Below, one piece after another: positions 1-12,239 of a DNA stretch of 64,000 nucleotides. The number at the start of each line of letters is the position of its first letter. Positions within the stretch are counted from its first letter, which is position 1. The notes beneath the pieces are model-generated. The model saw only the letters and a list, made by a program, of their open reading frames with translations. It was not told the origin of the DNA and ran no database searches. A program made the position numbers and the translations under genes. Source of the stretch: Symbiodinium natans (taxonomy: Eukaryota > Sar > Dinophyceae > Suessiales > Symbiodiniaceae); the NCBI GenBank assembly GCA_905221605.1, contig CAJNDS010000722.1:1-64000 (forward strand), given 5' to 3'.

Positions 1-364
1 GAGCATTCATTGACGTCAATTCAAGGCGGGGGCCTCAGCGTCGTGTGCGGCGTAGCGGAGCATCTCCTCTGGCGCTCAGGGCAAAGATAGAGAAGCTGTA
101 TGTTGTTCCCCTCTTTGTGACAACCCCTCCTGTGGAAGCGGCCTCAAGCGCCAGTCCGAGCGCTGGTGGGTTTTATCCTTGGGGCTTGGAAGAGTGTCTC
201 TCCAAGAATCGAAAGAATTTGTTTGCACTGTCTCTCGCTGAAGGCAGAGGCACGCATATGCGGCGCGACGTGCTCAGGACGGCTACAGCTTTCAAGCAGC
301 ACAGCATTCAGGACAAAAGGCGGGCACCTTTACACGAATGTGACTTGAATAAGCAGGTCAGCAA
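1..364. other. Anonymous sequence, no supported gene
   Basis: Short overlapping ORFs are present, but none shows a recognisable motif or a plausible composition. I see nothing I can support here. Confidence 0.5.
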
Positions 365-815
365 AGCTCACCCAGGCAACTGTACCGGAATGTTGACATG
401 ATAAGCAGGCAACGGAAGCTCAGGCGGGCAACTGTACCGAAATGCTGCCTCGGCATAAGCAGGCCAGAAAGGCTCAGTCGGGCCTCTGTCCCGGAATGTT
501 GCCTGAATTGGTAGGCCAAGGAGTCTCACGAGCTGTATTGGAATGTTGCCAAGAGCGGCTGAGGCAGGCAAGTGTACCGGGATGTTGCCGCAATACGCAA
601 GCCAAGGAGGCTCAGGCGGGCAACTTCGCCGAAATGTTGCCTGTGCACGCAGGTGAAAGTCGCTCAGGCAAGGAGGCAAGGGTGGGCAACTGCATCGGAA
701 TGTTGCCGTAACGAGCAACTCAAGGAATTTCAGGCGGGCAACTGTACCCAAAGGTTGCCTGTATGAGCCAGTTAAGGAAGTTCAGGCGGGCAACTGTGCC
801 GGCCTGTTGTCGTAA
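365..815. repeat. Degenerate minisatellite with a small hairpin in each unit
   Basis: About nine diverged units of roughly 47-67 bp share the core GGCAACTGTACCGGAATGTT followed by GCC. In the better copies GGCAAC and GTTGCC are inverted complements separated by about 11 nt, so each unit can form a 6-bp stem. Cores are recognisable near 375, 435, 480, 525, 566, 617, 684, 736 and 788. Short ORFs on both strands here are by-products of the repeat. Confidence 0.75.
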
Positions 816-3800
816 TGCTGGCAGGAAGAATGGAGATCGAAGAAGCTTGTGAGGGCTATGCCCCTGGTAAGACACCGTGGGCGGCACAAGCCCCATCACT
901 GGTCTGAGAAAGTTCGCCTTCACGGCTGGTTTTGGCTGACCACTCCAAAGCAAAGGGGCAATGCTTGGCGGGCCAAACTGAGCCCTCACATCGGCTTGCA
1001 TCGGGTTGCAGCCAGCCTCTTCTGGTCTAACGGGCTCGAAGTTTCAAAAGGCTTTCAGGTAAAGGTTTCAGTGTCATCGGCCCGCTCTGCCAGGAACTTG
1101 TAGAACTTGAAGTAGCAAGTTATGTGGGTTTTGTTGAATCGAACTTTTTTTGAAGCGAAGTCGACTGCGTCAGCCAACCCCAAGAAACACTTAATGCTCG
1201 GAGCTGGAGGTGGTCATGCTTAATGTTTCTGTTTAAGGTTGCTTGGGAGGGCATGAACTTGGGGTTACGGCATTTGTAAGGTGTAGGATCTAGAGTCTAG
1301 TTGTCACGAACCTGCAGGTTTGGATCACTTACGTTCATGCTGTTTAGGGCCTTCGTCGGCACGAGCTGTGATCAGGGCTCAGTGTATTCAGAAAAAAAAA
1401 AAGTGTTCATGGATATTCGTTTGGGTTTTGTGCAGCGGCTTCCAGTGACCGGCATGCGACTTCACCGAGCGATGACTTCAAGCACTACCTACAAGTCGGC
1501 ACCAAGACGAGATCGAAGGGCCACTACGCACAAAAGCCACACACGCATCCACTAGGCTAGGGGATCTTCTTCATCGAAGTCGCGAGGTCGACCTGGAGAA
1601 AGCGCAGGCAAAGACCCTTGAGACTGCTGCGGCCGCGTTCGCCCGATTTGCTCTCGCCAGCTTCTTCCACCAGCGCAGCCGCAGTGTATGTATCGAACAT
1701 GTTCACCTCTGCAACACGCCATAAGGGAACACATGATACAGCATCGACTCCTAGGCTCTGGGGCGTCCTCAAACTTTAGAACCACATCACGGTGTAGCGC
1801 CGAGAGGCTACGGGGATGCCAAAGTTAGTCCAAAGCCATCGCAGATCATTGCGCGGGGCGTGGAAAAGCTTGATGATGGATCCATCAATGAAGATGTGGC
1901 CAACAAGGTCCCCAAGGCAGCTGTGCAGCTGCAGTGAGTCCAAGACAACGGTCCGATTCACTGTCGCCATTTGCAGGGTACAGACCACGTCAGAATGGCC
2001 TTAGAAGTCGTTTAAGAACAGGGTTCGGCAGCGACTCTTCCATATAGCCGATTCAGATGGCGATTCAGCTTAGCAACATTCAAGGTCAACTCCGAGGATG
2101 GCCACTTCCAATAGGTCCTCCTTGAGAAAGACACACATAGGGAATGGAACTGGAATGCAACTGGGATGCAACGCCTCATGTGCCGACAAGCCCACGGTAG
2201 AGGGGCAGAATCTTGGGGAAGGTGCTCACTACAGCGACCGACCTCAAGGAGACGCAGCACCCGTCGTGCATCCTCCAAGCTCCTTGGCTGCTGCACTGAG
2301 CCCCCAAAATTGTGAAGAGCCGAACTGAATTCCTCCTCCCAGGCAAAACACCCCCGGTGCCTGACATGCACTCAGTATGGTTGATCGCTTGCCTTCCGAG
2401 TGACAAAGCCCACATTCGATGCACAAGCAACAGCTGAAACATTTACGTACATGACTTGTTTGTCAGAGTGCAAGTGTTAGGGACGCCCTGTGCAATCCCG
2501 CACCCTGAGCCGTGCTGCAAGCCAACCCCCAAGCCCCAAGCATTCGCCCCTTCTTTTTGGCAGGAAGCCATGACTCACAAGATCCTGGCACAAGAACAGC
2601 CCACAACTCAGACTTGCACATGTCCCTTCCCCACACCTTAGCATTCCTGGAGTGTGGTAAACTCATGTAAAACTACTTTCAAGAGCTCCAATGCACGCTC
2701 CCACACCCACGCCCACTGCCCCCACGCCCGGAGCACGGCAAATTACGGCGCAAGCCCAAACCCACACCTGCACCCACCACGCTCACCGACGAATCTTACA
2801 AGGATTCACATTTCGGGCTCACAAAAAGTGAAACTTCCAACGTTCAGTCTGGGCTCTCTGCCCAGGCCGGCTGCTGAGCTGAAGCATCTGCAGGTTTCAG
2901 CAAAGACTGCCACGAAAGAAGCTGATCACCTGGTTACAAGCTGGCGCTTGGTTCCAGAATCTGGGATTCTAAGTCGCCATGTGTTCGTGAAGTCTCTTGA
3001 CCTTTGGAGATTTGGAGAGCCTTGCCAGGCTAATGCCCCCAAAGTGCCTTCGGACAGATCTCGGACATGGAAGATTCTCTCTCGCTCGACCTTTGAGGCA
3101 TGAAAGCCCAGAACCTGGGGTGTCGATAGCGCGCCATCTCATGGAAAGAATTGAGACCTGGATTCCTGCACAAAAAAGTTGCACAGAGCAGCTGCCAAGA
3201 GGCTGTGCTGCCCACTTCTGCAGACTGAAGCCAATGGGAGATGTCCTGACACAACAATAACAACTTTGACCAACACTCGCAGAACAGATGCTTCAGAACA
3301 GCCACCCGGGCGTTCCAAGCCAACTGAGCCCAAACTCTTGAGTTTTATGAACGCCTCGTCCATTTGGTTAGAACATCGGTACTAGGGCTTCGTGCTTCGG
3401 TATTTGGGTTGACGGGAATCACAAGCTACGCATCCCTCATCTTGGATCATTTCTCTTGCGCTCTGACCCCATCGTTTCGCCGATTGTTGGTGCCGCCACC
3501 TCACGTCTCCGATACTTTTCCTCCTCCCATGCATGTTCTCTGTCTTGCCGATGCTCCTTTGTTTGCTCATGGCTTGGCTTTGGCGAAGAGAAGGACCAAG
3601 AGTGGGGGACAAATTGTGGGACAACTCAAAGTGCCCTGAAGGTGTCTTTTTGAGCGTTGCCTCACACGGCCTTGCTCGGCTGCTGTTGCTTCCTTCCATC
3701 TCACTTTGTGGTTTGGTGGTCTGGACCTGGCGGGCTCTGAAATCTCCACCTGATGAACCACGAGCCGAGGAACCTTTACCTACCTGTACATGATGTACGT

Positions 3801-6800
3801 GATGTACCCATGGAGTTGTGGCCAGCGTCGAAGTGTGCCGCCCGTTGCGCTGCAGCCGCCGCCTCCGCCGCCGGCTCAGTACCACCATCACCACGGAGCA
3901 GCAGGGCCACGCACCTCGAGTGATGTCTCTAACAGATGCGACACGGTGTGACACCTACAGGTCATCTGTGTCCTGCATGTGCACACTCCGAAGGAAAAGA
4001 ACCGCTGCGAAACAGCGAGGCCCAAAGATAAACTCAAAAACTTCGCATTTTCAGAACGGTCAAGCCACTCGACATTCCCTGCAGATGCTGCCGCCTGCCA
4101 AGATCGCCATATAACGCCGCAAGGGCCACAGGGTGCCGCAAGACACAGCTTGACCCAGCCTCAAGAAGGCTGACTTTGTCGTCTTTGGCGGCATCCTTGG
4201 CTGCACAAGACTGCAGAATGCTCCCGCCAATAACTGCCAAACCACCAATGCGCCTCGATGGCAAAAAGCATCTGCACTTGATCAGAGTCAAGAATCGAGA
4301 CTCTTCGGGCATTTCGGCACTCCATCACAGGCCTCATCGGATGAGATTAGCGCAAAGCCTACTTACCCTACCTGAAACAAGACATCTTGGTCACAAGGCT
4401 ACTTCTCCTACCTTGCAACACAAATGACCAACACATTTTGCAAGGCCTCGAGGAGTAGGGCCAAGCACTCCTCAGAGTTGGCGGCTGCAGTGAAGGCGAA
4501 GCCATCTGATCAGGGTGCGCATAAGATTTGCAAGATTTGCAAGATTTGCTAAAGACTGCAAAAAGCGGGGGCCTCTTGGGCTGCTGTGTGACTATGATGC
4601 ATACGTTCGCTCTCGTCTGTCTCTCCCTTACAATCGAATGATGCATGGAAAGCGGCTTGCACTAATTCATCTCCCCAAAAACCATATATGCACCGACCAA
4701 TTTGTATTGACGAACCCCTACGTATGTTTGCATATAACTATATATGTAGCCTCATACACTCACCAATAAGGGAGTAGAAGGGATACCTCATAGTCTCATG
4801 ACGGCCCCACTATGGCCCCCCCAAAGGGCGGGTGTTGAGCTGCACCTGGCGAATGGATGAACAAGGCTGTGGAATAAGAGTGAGGATGCGAACACGAAAC
4901 TTTCAGCCAATGTGTTTGAACAGAGCATGCCTGCGCCGGCAGGATCGGCCTTGGACGTCAGCAGCAGGGACACCTAAGTTGCTAGCGCGGGTGTTTGCGC
5001 ACAGTATGGTCATCTGAAACTACAGAAACTAAGTTCGACAAGGCATAAGGCGCACCGGGTAGCAGCGGAAGTGTTGCGGGCAGCCGTTGCAGCGACCAGT
5101 GGCCAGCATAACTTGCTGGTTTCTGCTGTCTGCCTTAGACAGCACGGCACGAAAGAACGTGGTGCCCTGCTCCCCCAGTCGAGAACGGCGACAATTTACG
5201 TGGAGCTCAGCTTAATGCATGTTGCACAGCTGGCAACCTGCTGCACACTTGAACACACTTTGCGTGCATGGCCGCGCATGAACACATTGCTCTCGACAAC
5301 GGTGCATCTATGTGTATCTTTACCCACAGACGCTACCGTAGGTTCGCATCTCGAAACTTGCGCAGTGCCACGGCTACGAGAGTTCTAGCGCGCTGTAAGC
5401 TCAGCTGGATCTCAATTACTTTGGCAGCCCCGGCGGACCCTGAAACTCAGGTGGAGCCGAAGCACAAGTAGCGTTCCACAAGCGACTCCATCAGCGGCTG
5501 CTCTGGGGCTTTAAGGCCCAGCCCACGCCTCAGAGGGAGCTTCAAACCGGCACGGCTTTTGAATGCTTCCCGAGTTCCCCCACATGGTGTCATCCCACGC
5601 GGTGTGTCTAGTACTGTGTATCCGGTGTGCCAGAGTGCAAGAGTGCAACAGCGCAACTCGGTGCCTGAGAGCAAAGGTGAGAGTCGCCTCGGTCACGTCG
5701 GCCTTTGCCTCCAGCAGGGCGAGGCCTCAGCAGCACACCTTTTTTGATGCAAAAAACAGAAAAAACAAAACACCGTAGGCGTGCCATCTTCAGACACTGT
5801 GTGAGCATGTATATGATTACAGGCATCAGCAAAACGGCGCCAGGGCACAGCATTCTATTGAAACCGGACTGAGTGCTGTGATGGTTCCTGTGGAGCAGCG
5901 CGGGTGTCTTCTGATAATCCCACTGAAACATCAGACATCACAGCTTTTGCAGGACCCACCTCGGCGTAGTGCCTCCTGCCTCTCCGCAGAACACACTCGG
6001 CGGAACCCATGGAAAACTCCGCGACACGTATTGCAAAAAGAACATCTTTGCGCAGACTTTGGCGGTCGCTACCTCGGAGGCGAAGGAGGGGCCGGACTTC
6101 GCTCAGCATTAGCAGGGAAAGGCGGCCAGGTAACCTCCACACACCATCGGTCCAAAAACGTGATGAAACATACGTGCACGGGCAAACCCTCCCAACCCTG
6201 CACCTCGGCACGAGACTTTGGACCGTGCATCAAGACCAGGTAAATGATATCCTGCAGGGCCGAGAAAACTCTGAACTGGCATTGATCATGGACACTGCTG
6301 CTTCTGGGCATTCTTAACCCTGCCGCTCCAAGCTCTCCAAGCACCCTTGAGACTGCTAAGATCTGCTCAGGTGGAGAAACTGAAGTTGAAGCTCCTGACT
6401 CTTCAATGCTGCCGGACAGCGGCGGGCGAGGAGTGAAAGCATACCTCATAGCCATGTGGTTAAAGGGTTCATGCAGCGGTACCGCCACGCTCAACCGCCC
6501 AATTCCGCAAGTAGACATGCATGCACCAATGGCGCGCAAAAGGCTGCAGCTATCAAACTAAGAAGTCTGACCTGGGAACGTAAGGTGGGCAAGCCTCGTT
6601 CTATGAAATGCGGAAGAGCATGATCGTCTGTTCGACATGATGGGTGCTAGCTTTATTCTACTTGAGCAGCCCGCCTGTCACGCCAGTATGCACAGCCCAC
6701 GTCAAGGCTGTAGCGAAAATCGCAGTGGTGGCAGGGCCTGGCGACAGCTGGTCTGCCTCAGACATCACCCAAGGTACACGTCAAAGGGGTCAACACGTTG

Positions 6801-7470
6801 CAGCGCTGAACAGCGGATGGATGCCAAGCGGCCAAGAGCTCTGCAGTGGGCAGCTCCTGCAATACAAGCCCGCAGACATCTCTGAAAAGTGCCGCGGATC
6901 AAAGGCAAGCAACACCTCCATCATCTCAGAACATGCACGGGACTGGAAACTGGAAACTGCCGCATCCTGCCCAATCACGGCAAAATCCATAGCAGACCTG
7001 ACCACGGATACACGATTCTACAGGGCTTCTCATGAGGAACAGGGGGCACGCACAGCCTTCTTTCTTGCATGGCACCCACACGAGCAGACGATGAGCTAAG
7101 CAAAACGCATTCACGGCGCAGCAGCTTCTGACTTGAAACTTTAGTCGTCCTTTTGACATTTTGGGAACCACGTGCAGTGAGCATCATGAGATGTCTGAAA
7201 TGTCCTGCCCACTTCCTGCCTGGCGGTACGCTTTGCACGGAGTTCCGGTATCGCGCGTGCCGCCAGCAGCATTTGCATGCCTGATGCTACAGATGCGACA
7301 GAAGAAGAAGCTGCTCTCTCGGATCAGACGCGTGCTTAAAGAAAAGCCAAAAGGACATTTGTGACTGCCCCCTTTTGTCCACCTCGACGTGTGGCGCGTA
7401 AGCTTTGGGGCAACTCTGTCTTTTTGTGGCACGAGCAAACCTAGGCGAAAACCAAAGAAATAGCAAGAGA
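816..7470. other. Anonymous sequence, no supported gene
   Basis: Both strands contain only short ORFs (mostly under 160 codons) without domains I recognise. Local features are an A10 run near 1390 and a 9-bp tandem repeat near 4520. Dinoflagellate genes can be split into short exons, so absence of a long ORF does not exclude exons, but none can be defended from the sequence. Confidence 0.45.
4517..4552. repeat. Short 9-bp tandem repeat (AAGATTTGC)
   Basis: Three to four consecutive copies of AAGATTTGC with slight variation at the ends. Confidence 0.8.
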
Positions 7471-8000
7471 ACGGAGGGCGAGACAGAGAGAGAGGGCACA
7501 GAAGATGCAAAACAGACAGAGAATAGAAAGAGACAGAAGAGACAACAAACTATCAACCAACAGAGAAACGCAGAAAGAGACAAAGAGATAGACCGACTGA
7601 GAGGCGAGAGCGAAAGAGATGGAGAGGAGAGACTAAGGAGCGAGCAAAATGAAGCAAGGGAGGAAGCGAGAGAGACAAAATCCAAGGACGACAGACAAAT
7701 GTGGAGGAGAGGGAGATCGAGAGCGAGAGAGCGAGAGAGCGAGAGAGCGAGAGAGCGAGAGAGCGAGAGAGCGAGAGAGCGAGAGAGCGAGAGAGCGAGA
7801 GAGCGAGAGAGCGCGAGAGCGAGAGAGCGAGAGAGCGCGAAAGCGAGAGAGAGCGAGAGAGCGAGGGAGATTGAGAACTTGGAGTGGGAGGGAAATAGTG
7901 AGAGATAAAGAGAGAGAGAGAGAGAGAGAGAGAGATATAGAGAGAGAGAGAGAGAAAGAAAGAGAGAGAGAGAGAGAGATAAAGAGACTCAGAGTGAGCG
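7471..8000. repeat. GA-rich purine tract with an 8-bp microsatellite
   Basis: The plus strand is almost pure purine. From about 7718 to 7862 it is a near-perfect array of the octamer GAGAGAGC, and from about 7907 to 7982 it is mostly (GA)n. The long ORFs across it (Arg/Glu/Ser repeats on the plus strand, Ser/Leu/Arg repeats on the minus strand) are low-complexity translations and not genes. Confidence 0.9.
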
Positions 8001-8416
8001 AGGGCAGGAGGCGCGGATGGAGAGGGAACGGCCAGGGTGGGAGAGGAGTTATGTTCCAAGCCGCAGCCGACGTGGCCGCGAAAAGCTGCTGCCGCAAGGG
8101 GTAAAAAGTCCTCTGCGCGCAAACGAACACTCATGCAGAGCAGGAGACGCAGGGAAGAACCGGGAAGAAAGGGACACTGTCTCAATGACTGCCGCGCTCT
8201 GCTTTCCCACTGCTTGCCACATTTTGCGACACAGAGCAACTTCAATGATAAACAAAAACAACCTCTCTCACACAACTTTGACGGCTCTCTGCCACTCCCT
8301 CAGTTAAGTGCTGTCTCCTGCAGCTCCGGAGGAGGATCACGGACTTGCCTGGAGGCAACGCACATCAGGTGCAAGGCCAGAAAGGTCAGGCAAGACCTCT
8401 GCCGGCACCCATCATC

Positions 8417-8458
8417 ACACATGTCATCACACATGTCATCACACATGTCATCACACAT
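8417..8458. repeat. 12-bp tandem repeat (CATGTCATCACA)
   Basis: Three and a half consecutive copies of CATGTCATCACA, with little divergence. Confidence 0.85.
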
Positions 8459-8729
8459 TATCTCACATTTCGCATACTCTCACATCATTTCAAGCACAGC
8501 TAGCCCACCTGAGCCCTTCTGGGCAACGGAGGAGCTCCTGACAAGGCTCCGATCTGCTCTGCGCGGCGCTGCCCTCCGGCTACGAGTAGCATCGAGTCTC
8601 TTGCTCTCAACTGTGAGTTTTCAAGCATGCTTAAGCATATCTTAAGCATGCTCATTTGCCTGAAGTGTCCTACTGGTAGGACTTCGGTGGCCGAGATCAC
8701 ACGGAGCTTTGCTAGCGCTCACAAGGTGC

Positions 8730-9100
8730 CACAGGACGCAGCCACGCAAATTGCAGCAAAAGTCCTCCAAGGCATCCAGTGCTCCAGTAGCTGACGCAAT
8801 CGCTATCGGCGTGCCCCCATCACGGTCGGCAACGTGCATGCAAAGGCGGCCCTGGCCAGAACTTCTTGCTGGGACTTCATCCAGCCAGCACACACTCTAT
8901 GCGTAACGCAAGTGAGATTGTGTCCATTGATTGGAGCCGGTTGGAAGATGTTGGAAAGAAGGTGACAGCATCCAATGGTTTGTTCCCGTCATGCTCGTAG
9001 AGCCCGACCCCCAATGCGTCACGCTTCAAGCAGAAGGAACTCAATTGAAGCCACGATGGACGAACTGCCAGATCTGCCTCCTCCGTGGCCAGCAGAAGCT
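8730..9100 (-). pseudogene. Ankyrin-repeat-like exon fragments
   Basis: On the minus strand, 8893 down to about 8730 reads GRLCMHVADRDGGTPIAIAS followed by ATGALDALEDF. This matches the ankyrin rhythm D-x-x-G-x-T-P-x-x-x-A with a following helix. Slightly upstream in the gene sense, 9104-8960 reads QLLLATEEADLAV and EHDGNKPLDAV, which could be neighbouring repeat helices. The two pieces lie in different frames and are not joined by an obvious intron, so this may be a decayed gene or two short exons. Ankyrin repeats bind proteins and give no specific function. The call rests on motif pattern only. Confidence 0.4.
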
Positions 9101-9171
9101 GCAAGCATCGCGGGCTGGCGCCCGCTGCGCGGCCTTTAGAAAAACAAAAAATGATACGCGCCTATACCCTA

Positions 9172-9237
9172 CCCATGCATCAAGTGTGCTAAGATTTTCT
9201 GGATCACCCACGCATCAAGTGTGCTAAGATTTCCGGA
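9172..9237. repeat. Tandem duplication of about 34 bp
   Basis: Two adjacent copies of a segment with core GCATCAAGTGTGCTAAGATT, the second starting near 9209. They differ at a few positions. Confidence 0.85.
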
Positions 9238-9689
9238 GCAAATGTGCAGTCCTGAAATTGTCTAAAGATGAAGCGTTTATGCAAGGCCGCTGCACTTCCA
9301 TAGCCTGAGTGCTGGTTGATGTGTGATTGCCGAACTATCTCGCACCCTTTCGTCGAGGCCCTTTCGCATTACGAGCTCAACGACACCCCCGAGGAGTAAG
9401 GCGTGGAAATCCTAGTCGACTGAGTCAATTCTCCCCTCGCTCTGAAACTAGAACTTCCTCGTAGAACCGGTGCCTGAGCTTCAACTAAAGCAAATGTCCG
9501 CTTACTGAAATCTAGAACATCTAGAACTGGGTCTGCACACGGCACCATGCTGGCAGGCGGCCATTCACAAACTTCCCGCCGCGGCGACCACCCCAGGTAC
9601 CCCAAGATGCCATGTGCACAACCTCCAGCATCGTGGGCGGACAACCGACCATCTCAGATCATAAAGGGGCTCTGTGTGGCGTGATTGTG

Positions 9690-9711
9690 TGTATGTGTGT
9701 GTGTGTGTGCG
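9690..9711. repeat. TG microsatellite
   Basis: A short run of alternating T and G (about ten repeats with one or two interruptions). Confidence 0.85.
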
Positions 9712-9829
9712 TCGTACTGTGTCATGTTCCGCGTCGCTGAAGGTGCCCTTGGTCTTAAGCAGTCGCAGCATCTCATGCAACACCCGCGTGGCAAATTCTG
9801 GTGCGTGTAGAAATTCAAATCTCCTTGAG

Positions 9830-9975
9830 AAGGGTTGCCGTGCGCTGGTGATCGTCGACGATCCGTGGATCCGCCCTTTTCTCCAGCAGCATCGCCTGAG
9901 AGAAAGAGGTTCGGAGACCGTTGTGAGCAGACCTTTGTCCCCAGACGCGATATCAATATTGCACTTCTTCATGTC
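9830..9975 (-). pseudogene. Ankyrin-like fragment with a candidate 23-nt intron
   Basis: The minus strand reads DKGLLTT, then after removal of 23 nt (9918 down to 9896, GT at the 5' end, a pyrimidine tract and CAG at the 3' end) AMLLEKRADPRIVDDHQRTA. The segment LLEKRADPxxxDDHQRTA follows the ankyrin helix-loop pattern (LL-x-x-x-A-D-P-x-x-x-D). The frame closes shortly afterwards. A nearby minus-strand stretch (FATRVLHEMLRLLKTKG) is also exon-like but in another frame. It is either a short exon or part of a decayed gene. Confidence 0.35.
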
Positions 9976-10555
9976 GAAAAATGCTGGCAAAGACCGGCCA
10001 TATTTCACAACTACGCCGCACAATATTCGACAAACACAGAACACCAGCGAGGACCTGATACGGCAATAGATCTTAGCAAAAACGACGTTCTACCAAACAA
10101 TGAATAACAAATATACTACCCCATATGCGACTGACCAACTATGGCTCGATTATGTCGAAGCTATTCTCAAAGCTTTTGAAGCCAGCACAGAGAACTGGTA
10201 GGCATCAAAAAGCAATGCCTCGGTATGTTTCGGCATGTTCCTTTAGGCCTAAACAAAACCCACAAGCGACCCTGTTTTGCAGGGTCCACTGCGGTCAGCC
10301 TATGCCTTGCCACCTCGGCACAGCGATGTCCGGAGAGTCCGACCACGCAGCCTCAGGCACATCACACAGCGCAAGGCTGTCGAGTTTAGGGTTTATAGAA
10401 ATTGTATAGGGTTTGGGTCCCAATAACGTTTTGACCGAAACGTTTTGACCGAAAGTTTTGAGCGAAAGTTGCGGGGCGCTGGGTGTGCAGGGGCGAGCTT
10501 TGCGGAAGGCCCGGGACCTGATTTGGGGCCTTGGGGCCTTTTGTGACCTTTTTGG

Positions 10556-10797
10556 GCCTCCCATTGTGGGGTTTGGGGGGGGGGTTTGGGGGTTTTTTTT
10601 TGGGGGGGGGAGGGGGGGGTTTTGGTTTGGGGGCGTTGTTGGGGAGGTTTTTTGGGGTTTTGGGGGGGTTTTGGGGGTGGGTTCGGAGGGTTTTTGGGGG
10701 GTTTGGGGGGGGTTTTGGGGAGGTGGGTTTTGGGGGGGGTTTGGGGGGGGGTTGGGGGGGTTTGGGGGGGTTTGGGGGGGTTTGGGGGGGTTTAAGG
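10556..10797. repeat. T/G-only tract with long G runs
   Basis: Roughly 240 bp are almost entirely G and T on the plus strand, with many runs of 4-10 G separated by TTT, for example GGGGGGTTTGGGGGG repeated near 10750-10790. It could form G-quadruplexes. Glycine-rich plus-strand ORFs and proline-rich minus-strand ORFs across it are composition artefacts. Confidence 0.9.
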
Positions 10798-10997
10798 GGC
10801 CTGCCTTTCGGCTTGATGTGCAGTCTAAGTTGGGAAGGCCGCAGAGCTTTAAGTAAATTGAGCATTTGGCCTCCCAGGCGCTGTGGATTAATTTGCTGTG
10901 GATTAATTTGCTTAAACTCTGTATGTCAGCTGTTTAGACAAATATCTTGAAAATTCAGAATGATACCACGTACAATTTCTATTTATTTGGTCTGGAG

Positions 10998-11145
10998 CGT
11001 TTAGGGTTTAGGGTTGAGGGTTGAGGATTGAGGGTTGAGGGATGAGGGATGAGGGTTGAGGGTTGAGGGTTGAGGGTTTAGGGTTTAGGGTTTAGGGGTT
11101 AGGGTTTAGGGGTTAGGGGTTAGGGTTTAGGGTTTAGAAGTTTAG
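10998..11145 (+). repeat. Interstitial telomere-like array, TTTAGGG and TTGAGGG
   Basis: About twenty heptamers of TTTAGGG and variants (TTGAGGG, TTAGGGG, ATGAGGG). G-rich on the plus strand. It ends directly at an 8-bp ACAACACG repeat (11147-11173) and the truncated ankyrin exon. Confidence 0.9.
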
Positions 11146-11403
11146 AGACAACACGACAACACGACAACACGACAGGGCGAATGCCTTGGCGAGTGCAGTA
11201 CGCCCATGTCGGCTGCGGGCATCCTCGCTCGCATGAGGCCGCAGGCTTTGACATGTCGCAGCAGGCAAACTGAATTCCACTGCGCATCTCACTTCACTCT
11301 GGGCAAGCAAAGCTTCAACGGGCAAAGTGGTGTGTTGCAGCAGCCAACGAACGGCTGCTGGCTGGTCGTTTGATGTCGCCCAGTAGAGTGGATATCGATC
11401 CAA
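11134..11403 (-). pseudogene. Ankyrin-repeat exons, truncated at telomere-like DNA
   Basis: Reading down from 11403, the minus strand encodes LDRYPLYWATSNDQPAAVRW, LLQHTTLPVEALLAQSE, a putative 69-nt intron (11292 down to 11224, GTGAGA donor, GAG acceptor), then DARSRHGRTALAKAFAL. The two exon parts carry the ankyrin signature of a repeat end (PLYWATSN...VRWLLQH) and start (HGRTALAKAFA). The intron length is a multiple of three, so the ORF stays open whether or not it is removed. The 3' end dissolves into an 8-bp repeat and then TTTAGGG repeats, so the gene is truncated. The function of the intact protein cannot be told from ankyrin repeats. Confidence 0.5.
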
Positions 11404-11593
11404 GTAATCCTCTGCTCGCGAATCAGCTCATCACAGGTTGTCACATGCAAGCAAAGACGATGCGGAGCATGTAATCAATGCACTTGGCACGCAGAGTCCT
11501 GGTGGTGGAACACCTTTTCACCTCCAGTCTGGAGCATGTACTCGAAGCATCGCACATTTCCTCGGAAGGGAACAGCTTGTTTTCTTCAGCTTC

Positions 11594-11680
11594 TCATGTA
11601 CTGAGCGCCATCGCACCTGCCATGGCCGCGTAGAAGGCCGGAGTGCCGCCATCAGAATCCAATGCCTTTGGCAAAGCCCC
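11594..11680 (-). pseudogene. Ankyrin-repeat exon fragment
   Basis: The minus strand reads ALDSDGGTPAFYAAMAGAMA, a good match to the ankyrin core D-x-x-G-x-T-P-x-x-x-A-A-x-x-G. An AG precedes GCATTGGAT at the 5' side and a GTGCGA donor candidate follows GCCATGGCAG, so the exon could be only about 50 nt. In-frame stops lie just outside. It sits upstream (in gene sense) of the 11.1-11.4 kb fragment and probably belonged to the same gene. Confidence 0.4.
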
Positions 11681-12239
11681 ATGTTACAACGATCGCTGTC
11701 CACTTCTTTTCTTGCTCCTCTCGCCTTTCTGAGCCTTTCTCCTCTATGCATGTCCTTCCTTCCTCTTGCTGCAATCCACGGCCCACGGCCCTCACGACCC
11801 CACGACCCCACGGCACGGCCCCCACGGCCCCCACGGCCCCCACGGCCTCCAGCGATCCACGGTGCTCAATGAGTAGGCCTTGCGATGGGTCCAAGACGAG
11901 CTTCAGAGACATTGAGCGGACTTGTAATTCCCATGTCCGTGTGAGACATCCACATCTCACTGAGTCAAGGGCGTAGAATTTCGATACCCTTCGCCTCCAC
12001 ATCAGGATCTCGCTCGGGAAAGAGTTGGAGATTTAGGTCACGAGCCTCCGCGGCTTTGCGCATTGTTTCATCTGGTGGGGGCTGCTCTTTCTCTGCTGTC
12101 TAATCGAACATAGAGGGGCTCAGCCCACGACAATGAGCTTGGCAGGGTGATCGTCGTCACTTTCGCGGCACTTCGGACGAGACACTCCCACGGCGCAGGC
12201 GATGTGCTCCTCATGATTTTGCCCCTACAAGCCTTACAA

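Noticed and set aside
7405-8275. Arg/Glu/Ser and Ser/Leu/Arg repeat ORFs
   Set aside because: Translations of the GA-rich purine tract on either strand.
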